Origin: Microvirga roseola
GTDB lineage: Bacteria; Pseudomonadota; Alphaproteobacteria; Rhizobiales; Beijerinckiaceae
NCBI RefSeq assembly: GCF_020866965.1
Contig: NZ_JAJATX010000041.1
Span: 1-35,886 of the forward strand
Direction of reading: 5' to 3'
DNA length: 35,886 nucleotides
Made by a program: the position numbers and the translations under genes. The stretch's first letter is position 1. Each line of letters begins with the position of its first letter. Positions 16,423 to 26,610 of this stretch are shown here, one piece after another. The notes beneath the pieces are model-generated. The model was not told the DNA's origin. It did no database searches and saw only the letters and a list, made by a program, of their open reading frames with translations.

Positions 16423-16554
16423 GAACGCAATCCTTGCTGGTTACGCCTCAGGAATTGGAGCAAAGGAAACTCCGGCCTGCAAGTCAAAAATTCAGAATTT
16501 ATCAGCAACAGCATGATGTTAGCAGCATCGCACATCGGCTGCTGACAGCCAGGC

Positions 16555-16579
16555 TGTCACTCGCTGCGGGAGAGTGACA
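16555..16579 (+). promoter_or_regulatory. CIRCE-like HrcA operator upstream of groES
   Basis: A perfect inverted repeat, TGTCACTC and GAGTGACA, separated by nine bases. The ACTC-N9-GAGT core and spacing match the CIRCE element bound by the heat-shock repressor HrcA; the outer bases differ from the classic TTAGCACTC arms. Its position 119 bases before the groES start codon fits the role. The hrcA gene is not in the window. Confidence 0.8.
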
Positions 16580-16597
16580 AAAATTTTTTCCGCGCCT

Positions 16598-16626
16598 CTT
16601 GAACAGTGAAGCTTTCCCACCCAAAT
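16598..16626 (+). promoter_or_regulatory. Possible sigma-32 (RpoH) promoter for groES-groEL
   Basis: CTTGAAC at 16598-16604, then 13 bases, then CACCCAAAT at 16618-16626. This resembles the heat-shock pattern CTTGAAA-N13-CCCCATNT. It is downstream of the CIRCE-like operator and about 70 bases before groES, so the operon may have both HrcA and RpoH control. Called from pattern only. Confidence 0.4.
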
Positions 16627-16697
16627 CATCGACCGCGCGGGGGCCTGAAGAGCACCGCGCGAGCATCTAATGCACTGATTTCATTGGAGGAAGCTTC

Positions 16698-17012
16698 ATG
16701 AAGTTCCGTCCTTTGCATGACCGGGTCGTGGTCAAGCGCATCGACGCCGAGGAGAAGACGGCCGGCGGCATCATCATTCCCGATACCGCCAAGGAGAAGC
16801 CCCAGCAGGGCGAGGTGATCGCTGTCGGCCCCGGCGCCCGCAACGAAGCGGGCCAGATCGTTCCGCTGGACGTCAAGGTCGGCGACACCGTGCTTTTCGG
16901 CAAGTGGTCCGGCACGGAAGTGAAGATCGGCGGCGAGGATCTCCTCATCATGAAGGAGAGCGACATCATGGGCGTCGTCGAGCAGACGGTCGCCACCAAG
17001 CAGGCCGCGTAA
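16698..17012 (+). CDS. groES: Co-chaperonin GroES
   Basis: A 104-residue GroES (Hsp10). It forms the seven-subunit lid of the GroEL folding chamber. The start ([14 protein letters not shown]), the mobile loop around residues 16-32 ([18 protein letters not shown]) and the core ([26 protein letters not shown]) are all typical, as is the C-terminal [14 protein letters not shown] segment. GGAGG lies eight bases before ATG 16698. groEL follows after 51 bases in the same operon. Confidence 0.97.
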   Translation: MKFRPLHDRVVVKRIDAEEKTAGGIIIPDTAKEKPQQGEVIAVGPGARNEAGQIVPLDVKVGDTVLFGKWSGTEVKIGGEDLLIMKESDIMGVVEQTVATKQAA

Positions 17013-17057
17013 GGCCGGTTCCATTCGAGTCAAACATCGTTACGTCTCAAGGAGTGA

Positions 17058-18689
<1,632 letters not shown>

Positions 18690-18715
18690 GCGCAGAGCTC
18701 ACTCCTAAGTCAGGG

Positions 18716-18745
18716 CGGCGCCGCGGGATGCGGCGCCGTTTTTTT
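18716..18745 (+). terminator. Rho-independent terminator of groES-groEL
   Basis: A perfect 9-bp stem (CGGCGCCGC / GCGGCGCCG) with a five-base loop is followed by seven Ts. It starts 27 bases after the groEL stop. Confidence 0.93.
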
Positions 18746-18807
18746 GTTGCGCGCTGCCGAGGCGGGCTTGAATATGCGGCGCCGAGTAGCCGTTTGACGG
18801 GAACCGC

Positions 18808-19878
18808 ATGACCTTGCGCTGGTGGCAACGACCTCTCAGGAAACCCCACGCCCTTTGCGCGGGCGATCGGGTGGCGATCGTGTCGACCAGCTGGGGCGGG
18901 CCGTCCGTCTTCCCGCACCGCTACGAGGCCGGCAAAAGATATCTGGCAGAGGCCTTCGGCGTCGTTCCCGTCGAAATGCCCCATGCCCTGCGCGCTGCCG
19001 AGTGGCTCAGCCGAAACCCGCAGGCCCGGGCCGACGACATCATGCAGGCCTTTGCCGATCCTTCCATCAGGGCCGTCATCGCCAGCATCGGGGGCGACGA
19101 CGCGGTCCGCCTCATCCCGCATATCGACCTTTCCGTGATTGCCGAGAACCCGAAAATCTTTCTCGGCTATTCCGATCCGACCGCGCTGCATTTCGGCTGC
19201 CTGAAGGCGGGTCTGGGATCCTTCTACGGCCCTACCGTCATGTCGGGATTCGGTGAGAATGGCGGCATGCACGCCTACGCCGAGCATTCCGTCCGCAAGG
19301 CCCTGTTCGACGCCGAGCCCATGGGAGAGATCCCCGTCAACGAAGAGGGCTGGACCGCCACGCAACTGCCCTGGCGCGATCCCGAGAACCAGAACCGCCG
19401 CCGGGCGCTGACGCCTTCCACCGGCCCTCGCACGCTTCAGGGCGAGGGGACGGCTCGCGGCCACCTCATCGGCGGCTGCGCCGAGGTTCTGGAAATGCTG
19501 AAGGGTTCCGAGTGGTGGCCGCCGCTCGACTACTGGGACGGCGCGATCCTCTTCATCGAGACGTCGCAACATGCGCCGTCCGCGGCCCAGGTGCGCTGGT
19601 GGTTCAGAAACTACGCGGCCCAGGGAATCCTTCCGCGACTAGCGGGCATCGTTCTCGGCCGTCCCGGCGGCGAGCTGGACGCCAAGGGCCGGGGCGAACA
19701 GGAAGCGGCCGTCGTCCAGGTTCTCGATGAGGCAGGCCTGCAGCATCTCCCGGTCCTGGCCGAACTCGATTTCGGCCACACAGACCCGATTGCAACGCTG
19801 CCCTACGGCGTCATGGCGGAGATCGATTGCAGCCTGTCGCGGCTGCGCATTCTGGAGCCGGGCGTCACCGCCGGATAG
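18808..19878 (+). CDS. S66-family peptidase (LD-carboxypeptidase/MccF-like)
   Basis: A 356-residue cytoplasmic serine peptidase of family S66. This family includes LD-carboxypeptidase A, which trims recycled murein tetrapeptides, and MccF, which inactivates microcin C-type peptide-nucleotides. The likely triad is Ser122 in FLGYSDPTALH, Glu251 in FIETSQ and His324 in DFGHTDP. The two-domain layout fits, with a nucleophile domain to about residue 170 and a C-terminal domain from about 215. The long insert between them (WRDPENQNRRRALTP) and the FIETS motif are more like the MccF-type branch than the murein-recycling enzyme, but the branch cannot be settled by eye. No immunity or microcin genes are adjacent. 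Confidence 0.85.
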   Translation: MTLRWWQRPLRKPHALCAGDRVAIVSTSWGGPSVFPHRYEAGKRYLAEAFGVVPVEMPHALRAAEWLSRNPQARADDIMQAFADPSIRAVIASIGGDDAVRLIPHIDLSVIAENPKIFLGYSDPTALHFGCLKAGLGSFYGPTVMSGFGENGGMHAYAEHSVRKALFDAEPMGEIPVNEEGWTATQLPWRDPENQNRRRALTPSTGPRTLQGEGTARGHLIGGCAEVLEMLKGSEWWPPLDYWDGAILFIETSQHAPSAAQVRWWFRNYAAQGILPRLAGIVLGRPGGELDAKGRGEQEAAVVQVLDEAGLQHLPVLAELDFGHTDPIATLPYGVMAEIDCSLSRLRILEPGVTAG

Positions 19879-19893
19879 GCTCGAGGAATATCA

Positions 19894-19923
19894 CGAACCG
19901 CGCCGGAGAAAGGGCGCGGTTCG
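19894..19923. terminator. Shared hairpin between convergent genes
   Basis: A perfect 11-bp inverted repeat (CGAACCGCGCC / GGCGCGGTTCG) with an eight-base loop lies between the S66 peptidase and the convergent gene at 19943-20698. It is symmetric and could end transcription from both sides, although no T-run flanks it. Confidence 0.6.
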
Positions 19924-19942
19924 GAGGCTTGTCCGGGAGCGC

Positions 19943-20698
19943 CTACGGAGCAGGCGTCGCCACCTTGGTTCCGATCGAGCCGGTCGCCTCCACTGCGGGC
20001 AGGGCCCGCAACTGGTTGACGAAGGCGGTCAGGCTCGTGGTCTCGCCGTTCGCCGGAGCCAGTTGGGAGAGCACGCCGCTGTCGAAGGGTTCCTCCTCGA
20101 CGGAGCCGTCGATCATGATCGTCGTCTTGATGCCGGATTCCACATCGAAGGAGATCGACTTCACCTTCTTCGCGCGGTCGGAGACGTCGATGGGCTCGGC
20201 GATGGCAGTCTCGGCCTCGGCCAGCTCCGGCTCGGGCTGGGGTGGCTTCTTCGCCTGAGCAACGGCCTGCTTGGGTTCCTGTTTGGGCTCCTGCTTGGCG
20301 GCGACGGCCTTGCGGCCCTCGTCGCGGCTCTTGCGCCGTTCGGCCCGCGCCGCCCGCCTTTCGCTGCGGGAGGGACGCTCCTCGACGACCTTGGTCTTTT
20401 CGCCCATGAGGTCCTTCAGGCGGGCCTGGGCCTGCGTGGCCTCCCTCTGAACTTCTGATCCGAAGAGACCGACCAGCGGGTTCTTCTGTCGCTCCTCGTC
20501 CGCCTTCGCTTTCGCGGCTTCGGCCTCCTTGGCGGCCTGGATCCGCTTGCGGGCAAGCGAGGTCTGGGCCCGGTTGTTGGTGCTGTAGGAATAGCGCTTG
20601 CCCTCGATCTCGTAGTAGACCTTGCGGGCTTCGGCGGCGCCGCTGATGACCCCGAGCAGGATTGCTGAGGCTCCGAGCAGAGTGAGCGTTCTGTTCAT
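19943..20698 (-). CDS. Exported lysine/alanine-rich protein of unknown function
   Basis: A 251-residue protein with a signal peptide (MNRTLTLLGASAILLGVISG, cleavage near AEA at about residue 24). After it comes a short conserved-looking segment (RKVYYEIEGKRYSYSTNNRA) and a long charged helix (residues about 48-70, RIQAAKEAEAAKAKADEERQ). A second basic stretch near 108-130 (RSERRAARAERRKSRDEGRK) leads to a KQEPKQEPKQ repeat and a Pro/Glu-rich linker, then a folded C-terminal part (ISFDVESGIKTTIMIDGS). It probably lives in the periplasm or envelope. I do not recognise a named family. It converges on the S66 peptidase gene. Confidence 0.75.
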   Translation of the reverse strand: MNRTLTLLGASAILLGVISGAAEARKVYYEIEGKRYSYSTNNRAQTSLARKRIQAAKEAEAAKAKADEERQKNPLVGLFGSEVQREATQAQARLKDLMGEKTKVVEERPSRSERRAARAERRKSRDEGRKAVAAKQEPKQEPKQAVAQAKKPPQPEPELAEAETAIAEPIDVSDRAKKVKSISFDVESGIKTTIMIDGSVEEEPFDSGVLSQLAPANGETTSLTAFVNQLRALPAVEATGSIGTKVATPAP

Positions 20699-20849
20699 CG
20701 GCTTATAAGAGCCTCGCGGCTCCTCCCCTTGCGTCCCTCAAGCTCAGTGGCGGAATGTGGCGGGTCTGTGGCTGGAATCCGCGAAGCCCATGTATCGAAA
20801 GAGGTATTGACGATGACTGACTGGGGAGGAGCGGCCCTGAAGGGGTATT

Positions 20850-21695
20850 TCAGGCGGCCGCTGCGCTTCGCCCGCGCAGGGTCGGATCCAACGCATCGCG
20901 TAGCCCGTCGCCGAGAAGGTTGAGGCCGAGCACCGAGAGCGCAATGGCGATGCCGGGCGCGATGGCGAGGTGCGGAGCCTGCGAGAGATAGGTCTGCGCG
21001 TCGCTCAGCATGCGACCCCAGCTCGGGTTCGGCGGCCGCACGCCGAGCCCCAGATAGCTCAGGCCCGCCTCTGTGAGGATCGCCAGCGCCAGCTGGATCG
21101 TAACCTGCACGATCAGCGCGCCCGCGATATTGGGCATCACGTCCTCCCAGGTGATCCGAAGGGGATGCTTTCCGAGCGCCCGTGCGGCGGCGATGTAGTC
21201 GAGAGTCCAGACCTGGAGCGCGACGCCCCGCGCGACGCGGGCGAAGACGGGCACGTTGAACACGGCAATGGCCAGCACCGCCGCGAGCGGCCCGGATCCC
21301 ACGAGCGCGCCGATCATGACGGCCGAGAGAACGGCGGGAAAGGCGAAGACCACGTCGGAGACGCGCATGGCAATCTCATCCGCAATTCCCTTCCAGGCCG
21401 CCGCCGCCGTACCGATGGCGGTGCCGATGGCGGCCCCCAAGAGGACCGCAGGCCAGGCGATGGCGAGGGAGTTCCAGGCCCCCACCATCAGGAGAGAGAC
21501 GACGTCGCGCCCGAAATGGTCCGTGCCGAGGAGGCCCGCCTCGAGCGGACCCTTGAGGCGAAGCGCGATGTGGACGCGGGTGGGAACCTCCGGCGTCCAG
21601 ACCAGGGACAGGAGAGCCGTCGCGATCAGGATGGCGGTGAGAACGCCGCCGACGACGAGAGCGGCGTTCGGCCGGATGCGCGAGGATCCCCTCAT
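20850..21695 (-). CDS. ABC transporter permease, DppC/OppC type
   Basis: A 281-residue inner-membrane permease of the peptide/nickel (DppC-like) group. Hydrophobic segments lie near residues 11-30, 79-100, 116-138, 144-158, 198-215 and 245-265. The permease EAA-type loop contacting the ATPase is seen in YIAAARALGKHPLRITWEDV, and GTDHFGRDVVSLLM is the typical N-terminal segment of DppC proteins. ATG 21695 overlaps the stop of the upstream permease by four bases, a sign of translational coupling, and overrules the much longer open frame reaching 22160. It is the last gene of a six-gene unit. Confidence 0.93.
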   Translation of the reverse strand: MRGSSRIRPNAALVVGGVLTAILIATALLSLVWTPEVPTRVHIALRLKGPLEAGLLGTDHFGRDVVSLLMVGAWNSLAIAWPAVLLGAAIGTAIGTAAAAWKGIADEIAMRVSDVVFAFPAVLSAVMIGALVGSGPLAAVLAIAVFNVPVFARVARGVALQVWTLDYIAAARALGKHPLRITWEDVMPNIAGALIVQVTIQLALAILTEAGLSYLGLGVRPPNPSWGRMLSDAQTYLSQAPHLAIAPGIAIALSVLGLNLLGDGLRDALDPTLRGRSAAAA

Positions 21696-22639
21696 GCCCG
21701 GCTCCTGAGGCGCGGGTCGAGGAGGGCATAGCCGATATCGACGAGGAAGTTCACGACGATCACGATTCCCGAAAAGATCAGTACGATGTCCTTGATCACC
21801 ACGAGATCGCGCTGGTTCAGCGCCTGATAGGCGAGACGCCCGAGGCCGGGCAGGTTGAACACGTTCTCGACGAGGATCGCGCCGCCGAAGAAGAAGGAGA
21901 GCTGGAGGCCCAGGATCGTGGTGACGGGGATGAGCGCGTTCGGCACCACGTGACGGCGTAAGGTGGCGCTCTTGTCCACGCCCTTGGCCCGCGCGGTGCG
22001 CACGAAATCGGCCCCGATCACTTCGAGCGTCGCCGAGCGCGTCACGCGGGTGAGAACCGCAGCCTGGGGCAGGGCGAGCGCTACGGCCGGCAGGAGCAGC
22101 GCCTGGAGGGCGGGCCAGAAGCCCGCATCCCACCCGGGAAAGCCGCCCGCCGGAAACCATCCGAGCCAGGTGGAGAAGAAGAGGATGAACAGAAGCCCGA
22201 TCCAGAAGTTCGGCACGGCGACGCCGAGCTGACTGAAGACCAGCACGCCCCGATCCACCGCCCCGTCCCGGCGGGCCGCCGCCGCGACGCCCAGCGGAAG
22301 GGCAAGTGCGGTCGAGATGAGAATGGCGAGAAGGCTCAACGGCAGCGTCACCGCCATGCGCTCGGCAACGAGCGTCGAGACCGGCATCTTATAGGTGATC
22401 GAGGTGCCGAGATCGCCTTGCAGGATGCCGACGATCCAGGCGACGTAACGCACGAGCGCAGGCCGGTCGAGCCCGAGCTCCTGCCGCAGGGCCGCGAGCG
22501 TGTCCTCCCGCGCGGCTGTGCCGAGCATGATGGCGGCCGGATCGCCCGGCAGGACCTCCAGGATCAGGAAGATCGCCAGCGAGACGAAGATCAGGGTCAC
22601 GACGAGCGAGACGAGGCGGGAGATCACGAGGCGCAGCAT
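21692..22639 (-). CDS. ABC transporter permease, DppB/OppB type
   Basis: A 315-residue inner-membrane permease of the DppB-like group. It starts with the usual MLRLVISRLVSLVVTLIFVS, followed by FLILEVLPGDPAAIMLG, a large periplasmic loop and the EAA-type coupling loop (FVRTARAKGVDKSATLRRHV). The ATG at 22639 is preferred because the family start falls there; an ATG at 22690 would add 17 unrelated residues. Neither has a strong ribosome binding site. It pairs with the overlapping DppC-type gene to form the membrane channel. Confidence 0.92.
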   Translation of the reverse strand: MLRLVISRLVSLVVTLIFVSLAIFLILEVLPGDPAAIMLGTAAREDTLAALRQELGLDRPALVRYVAWIVGILQGDLGTSITYKMPVSTLVAERMAVTLPLSLLAILISTALALPLGVAAAARRDGAVDRGVLVFSQLGVAVPNFWIGLLFILFFSTWLGWFPAGGFPGWDAGFWPALQALLLPAVALALPQAAVLTRVTRSATLEVIGADFVRTARAKGVDKSATLRRHVVPNALIPVTTILGLQLSFFFGGAILVENVFNLPGLGRLAYQALNQRDLVVIKDIVLIFSGIVIVVNFLVDIGYALLDPRLRSRA

Positions 22640-22704
22640 GTTCTGGAGGGGCCTCGTGCAGGTCTCACGGCTGAGAAGATGGCATTTCATCGTGCGCCAG
22701 CATG

Positions 22705-22725
22705 CCCTCCCCGCAAGGGGGAGGG
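22705..22725. repeat. Hairpin between binding-protein and permease genes
   Basis: An 8-bp inverted repeat (CCCTCCCC / GGGGAGGG) with a five-base loop lies in the 107-base gap between the substrate-binding protein and the first permease. Such hairpins often protect the upstream message or cause partial termination, giving more binding protein than permease. The sequence looks like a dispersed element seen between genes in related genomes. Confidence 0.55.
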
Positions 22726-22746
22726 AAGAGGCCGGTGCGCTTCAAA

Positions 22747-24228
22747 TCACTCCGTCCACCGGACTTCGGTGATGTCGTTGGCCGGCACGGGCGAGTTCTC
22801 CCACAGGCCTTCGAGCTTCGCGTTCCAGACACCGAGCTTCGGCAGCTGGAACAAGAAGAGAGCGGGCACGTCCTCCGCCAGGATCTTCTGGGCCTCGGCG
22901 TATTTCGCGTGGCGCTCCTTCTCGTCCGTGGTGCGGGCGATCTCTGCCATCAGCTCCTTGAACTTCGGGTTCTGGTAATTGAAGTAGTAGTTGTCGCGGG
23001 CGAAGATATCGATGTCGAGCGGCTCCGTGTGGGAGACGATGGTGACGTCGTAGTTCTTGTTCTTGAAGACCTCCTCGATCCACTTGGCCGGGAACTCGGT
23101 GGGGATGATCTGCAGGTCCACGCCCACTTCCGAGAGCATGGCGGAGATGAGCTCCGCCGAGCGGCTGGCATAGGCCATCTGCGGGGCCTTGATGGAGATC
23201 GACAGGCCGTCGCCATAGCCCGCCTCCTTCAGCAGCGCCTTGGCCTTCTCGGGATCGTAGGGAATGACGTCGGTCGTATCGACGAAGGCCGGATGGTTGG
23301 GCGAGAAGAAGCTGCCGATGGGCTGTCCGAAGCCCGAATAGGCTCCCTCGATGAGCGCCTTGCGGTCGATGGCATGCATGAGGGCGCGGCGCACCCGCAC
23401 GTCGTCGAAAGGCTTCTTGGCATTGTTCATGCCTGCGACCGTCTCGCCTTCCGTGTTGCCCGCCACCGCCTTGAAGCGCGGGTCCTTCTGGAATTCGGCG
23501 AAGAGCTCGGGCGCGCCGAGATTGGGGAAGGCATCTACGTCGCCGGCCTTCAGCGCCGCCACCTGGGCCTGGGCATCGCTGATGAAGCGGAAGGTGACGT
23601 TTTCCAACTGCACCTTGTCCTTCTGCCAGTAATCCGGGTTCTTCGTCAGCTCCACCCGGTCGCCGCGCGTCCAGGACTTGAACGTGAACGGCCCCGTGCC
23701 GACCGGGTTGGAGGCATTGGTCGCCGCCGTCTCAGGCGCCACGATCACCGCATCGCCCCAGCCGAGATAGGTGAGGAAGTTGCCGGAGGGGTGCTTGAGC
23801 TTGATCACGACCGTCTGCGGGTCGGGCGTCTCGATGCTCTCGATGGGCGCGAAGATCTGCTTCTGGGCATTGGTGGACTTCGGGTCCCGCGCTCGGTCGA
23901 AGGCGAACTTCACATCCGCGGAGTCGAAGGTCGTGCCGTCATGGAATTTGACGCCGTCCTGGAGCTTGAAGGTATAGGTGAGCCCGTCCGGCGAGACCTC
24001 CCAGCTCTTGGCGAGCAGCGGCTGCACCTTGCCGTTCCGGTCGATGCGCACGAGCCCCTCGTAGAGATTGGCCCAGGTAACCTCGCGGATGGCGACAGGC
24101 GCCGCAATGGTCGGATCGAGCCCCGGCGGCTCGATGGGCATGCCCACCACCAGCGACGTCTTGGCGGCATAAGCGGGCGCGAAGCTGACGGTCAGCAGGA
24201 GAGCGGCAGCCAGGAAACGCTTCGACAT
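22747..24228 (-). CDS. ABC transporter substrate-binding protein (SBP_bac_5, peptide/opine class)
   Basis: A 493-residue periplasmic binding protein of the dipeptide/oligopeptide (cluster C) class. Residues 1-21 form a Sec signal peptide (MSKRFLAAALLLTVSFAPAYA) with no lipobox cysteine, so it is soluble. Family hallmarks include PIEPPGLDPTIA, LYEGLVRID, LAKSWEVSPDGLTYTFKLQD, VKFHDGTTF and the VRRALMHAIDRKALIEG segment. This class also binds opines, nickel chelates, aromatic dimers and glutathione, so peptides are not a safe assumption. ATG 24228 has GGAG eight bases upstream. It delivers substrate to the two downstream permeases. Confidence 0.94.
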   Translation of the reverse strand: MSKRFLAAALLLTVSFAPAYAAKTSLVVGMPIEPPGLDPTIAAPVAIREVTWANLYEGLVRIDRNGKVQPLLAKSWEVSPDGLTYTFKLQDGVKFHDGTTFDSADVKFAFDRARDPKSTNAQKQIFAPIESIETPDPQTVVIKLKHPSGNFLTYLGWGDAVIVAPETAATNASNPVGTGPFTFKSWTRGDRVELTKNPDYWQKDKVQLENVTFRFISDAQAQVAALKAGDVDAFPNLGAPELFAEFQKDPRFKAVAGNTEGETVAGMNNAKKPFDDVRVRRALMHAIDRKALIEGAYSGFGQPIGSFFSPNHPAFVDTTDVIPYDPEKAKALLKEAGYGDGLSISIKAPQMAYASRSAELISAMLSEVGVDLQIIPTEFPAKWIEEVFKNKNYDVTIVSHTEPLDIDIFARDNYYFNYQNPKFKELMAEIARTTDEKERHAKYAEAQKILAEDVPALFLFQLPKLGVWNAKLEGLWENSPVPANDITEVRWTE

Positions 24229-24267
24229 AGACGGGACTCCATCCGGTGTTGAGTGCGAGAGCTCGCA

Positions 24268-24283
24268 GTAAGCCTCAGCTTAC
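24268..24283. other. Small inverted repeat upstream of the binding-protein gene
   Basis: GTAAGC and GCTTAC separated by four bases, in the 109-base gap between the short-chain dehydrogenase and binding-protein genes. It could be a weak terminator, a processing hairpin or an operator for an internal promoter. Confidence 0.3.
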
Positions 24284-24337
24284 GCACTGTGCCGCCGGAT
24301 GGAAGGGGCTCGATCCTTCAATCTTCAAAGATTTGAA

Positions 24338-25087
24338 TCAGATACACCGTCCCCCATCCACCTCCAGCACGACGCCGGTGATCATGCTGGCTTCGTCAGA
24401 GGCCAAGTAGAGCGCTGCATTGGCGATGTCCTGGGGAGTGGAGAAGCGGCCGAGGGGGATGGAGTTGACGAAGAGTTCGCGCTTCTGGGGCGTGTCCTCG
24501 CCCATGAAGGTGGCGAGCAAAGGCGTTTCACCGGCGACCGGGGCCAGGGCGCAGACGCGAATCCTGGAAGGCGCCAACTCCACTGCCATGGACTTGGTCA
24601 TGGTGTGAACCGCGCCCTTGGTGCTGTTGTACCAGGTGAGGCCCGGACGGGGGCGTAGGCCCGCGGTCGAGCCCACATTGATGAACACGCCGCTGCCCTG
24701 GCCCTGCATGATCGGCACGGCGGCCTTGGCGAAGAGGTAGATCGACTTCACGTTCACCGCGAAGACCCGGTCGAACTCCTCCTCATCCACCTCCAGCATG
24801 GGCCGGTTGCGGTGGCTGATGCCCGCATTGTTGACGACGATGTCGAGCTTGCTGAAGGCGGAGACTGTCTTCTCGACCGCCGCCTGCACGTCGGCGGCCT
24901 TCGACACGTCGGCGGCAAGCCCGATAGCCTGCGAGCCGATCTCCTCGGCGGCGCTCTTCGCCGCCGCTTCGTTGATGTCGATAATGGCGACCTTCGTGCC
25001 CTCGCGGGCGAATGTCTCCGCGATGCCGAGGCCGAAGCCCGAGCCTGCGCCGGTTACCAGCGCCACCTTGCCTTCCAGGCGTTTCAT
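24338..25087 (-). CDS. Short-chain dehydrogenase/reductase (FabG-like)
   Basis: A 249-residue NAD(P)-dependent oxidoreductase. The cofactor loop is TGAGSGFGLGIAE (residues 12-24), followed by Asp37 after the second strand (AIIDIN), which favours NAD over NADP. NNAG is at 86-89 and the catalytic set is Ser140, Tyr153 and Lys157 (YNSTK). The C-terminus GVVLEVDGGRCI is typical. ATG 25087 has GGGGAAG upstream and starts on the conserved MKRLEGKVALVTG; the longer frame to 25123 would overlap nothing useful. It sits in the transporter unit right after an aldehyde dehydrogenase, which suggests an alcohol-to-aldehyde step before aldehyde oxidation. The substrate is unknown. Confidence 0.92.
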   Translation of the reverse strand: MKRLEGKVALVTGAGSGFGLGIAETFAREGTKVAIIDINEAAAKSAAEEIGSQAIGLAADVSKAADVQAAVEKTVSAFSKLDIVVNNAGISHRNRPMLEVDEEEFDRVFAVNVKSIYLFAKAAVPIMQGQGSGVFINVGSTAGLRPRPGLTWYNSTKGAVHTMTKSMAVELAPSRIRVCALAPVAGETPLLATFMGEDTPQKRELFVNSIPLGRFSTPQDIANAALYLASDEASMITGVVLEVDGGRCI

Positions 25088-25123
25088 GTGTCTTCCCCTG
25101 ATGTGATTTGAATGGCCGGGCAC

Positions 25124-26596
25124 TTACCCGTGCGCGATGACGAGGGTCTTGGTGGTGGTGAACTTAATCAGGCCCTCGAAACCCTTCTCGCGGCCATGGC
25201 CGGAGCGGCCGAAGCCGCCGAAGGGCAGTTCGATGCCGCCGCCCGCGCCATAGCAGTTCACGAAAACCTGGCCTGCGCGCATCGCGCGGCCGACGCGGGT
25301 GGAGCGCATGGCGTCGCGGCTCCAGACCGCCGCCACAAGTCCGTAGGCAGTGCCATTCGCAAGCCGGATCGCCTCCGCCTCGTCCTCGAAGGGTGTCGCC
25401 ACCAGGACCGGTCCGAAGATCTCCTCCTGGAAGAGGATGCTCTGGTGCGGGACCGGCGCAAGGAAGGTCGGCGCCACGTAGTAGCCGCCCGCAGGCGCAT
25501 CGAGCGCCACCACGCCTTCGCCGACGACGGTCAGGCCTTCGTTGCGGCCGCGCTCGAGATAGCCGAGCACGCGACGCTGCTGCGCCTGGTTAATCATAGG
25601 GCCGAGATCCGGCTCCCGCTCCGGATGCCCGGCGCGGAGAGCGCGGAAGCGCTCGGCCACCGCATCGACCACCTCCTGGAAGATGCCGCGCTGGATGAGC
25701 AGGCGGCTGCCCGCCGAGCAGGTCTGGCCGCCGTTCTGGATGATGGCGTTGACGAGGGTCGGCAGGGCGCGCTCGATATCGGCATCGTCGAAGAGAACCT
25801 GGGCGGACTTTCCGCCCAGTTCCAGGGTGACGCCCACATGGTTTTGCGCCGCCGCCGTCTGCACGGCCGTGCCGGTCTCGGGACTGCCGGTAAAGGAGAG
25901 AAAATCGATGCCGGGATGGGCGGCAAGCGTTGCGCCCGCCGTGCGGCCGAGACCCGTCACGACGTTGAGCGCGCCATCCGGAAAGCCGACTTCGCGGGCA
26001 AGTGCCGAGACGCGCAGGATCGTGAGCGAGGCGTCCTCCGCCGGCTTCACGACGGTGGAGTTGCCGGCAGCCAAGGCCGCGCCCACGGAACGGCCGAAGA
26101 TCTGCATCGGGTAGTTCCAGGGAATGATGTGCCCCGTCACCCCGTGCGGTACCCGTTCGACGCCGATGAAATGCGTGTTGAGATAGGGAATGACATCGCC
26201 GTGCAGCTTGTCGGCGGCGCTGCCGTAGAACTCGAAATAGCGGGCGAGCGCGATGGCGTCGGCTTTGGACTGGCGCAGGGGCTTGCCGTTGTCGCGACTT
26301 TCCAGGGCTGCTAGTTCGTCGGCGCGGGCCTCGACCGCCGCCGCCAGTTTCATCAGCAGGCGTCCGCGTTCGGTCGCCGTCAGCTTGCCCCAGGCTCCCT
26401 CGAGAGCGGCACGGGCGGCCTGCACGGCGGCGTCGATGTCCTCGGCGGTGCCAGCGGCGATCTTTGCAAAGAGTGCGCCGTCCACCGGCGAGAGCACGTC
26501 CAGCATCATGCCATCTGAGGCCGGGATGTCGCGTCCGCCGATGAGGTTCTTGTGGACCATGTCCGGCGCGACGGTTGAAACGATCTGGTCGTTCAC
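25124..26596 (-). CDS. Aldehyde dehydrogenase family protein
   Basis: A 490-residue NAD(P)-dependent aldehyde dehydrogenase that oxidises an aldehyde to an acid. Catalytic residues are Glu259 in LELGGKS and Cys293 in GGQTCSAGSR; the cofactor fold shows IIPWNYPMQ and SFTGSPETG. The C-terminal ELPFGGFGRSGHGREKG is standard. Its start lies 14 bases after the stop of the ATPase gene and its stop is 36 bases before the SDR start, so all belong to one transcript. It is a typical broad-class enzyme, and the precise aldehyde cannot be read from sequence. Confidence 0.94.
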   Translation of the reverse strand: MNDQIVSTVAPDMVHKNLIGGRDIPASDGMMLDVLSPVDGALFAKIAAGTAEDIDAAVQAARAALEGAWGKLTATERGRLLMKLAAAVEARADELAALESRDNGKPLRQSKADAIALARYFEFYGSAADKLHGDVIPYLNTHFIGVERVPHGVTGHIIPWNYPMQIFGRSVGAALAAGNSTVVKPAEDASLTILRVSALAREVGFPDGALNVVTGLGRTAGATLAAHPGIDFLSFTGSPETGTAVQTAAAQNHVGVTLELGGKSAQVLFDDADIERALPTLVNAIIQNGGQTCSAGSRLLIQRGIFQEVVDAVAERFRALRAGHPEREPDLGPMINQAQQRRVLGYLERGRNEGLTVVGEGVVALDAPAGGYYVAPTFLAPVPHQSILFQEEIFGPVLVATPFEDEAEAIRLANGTAYGLVAAVWSRDAMRSTRVGRAMRAGQVFVNCYGAGGGIELPFGGFGRSGHGREKGFEGLIKFTTTKTLVIAHG

Positions 26597-26610
26597 GGGT
26601 CTTCTCTCCC

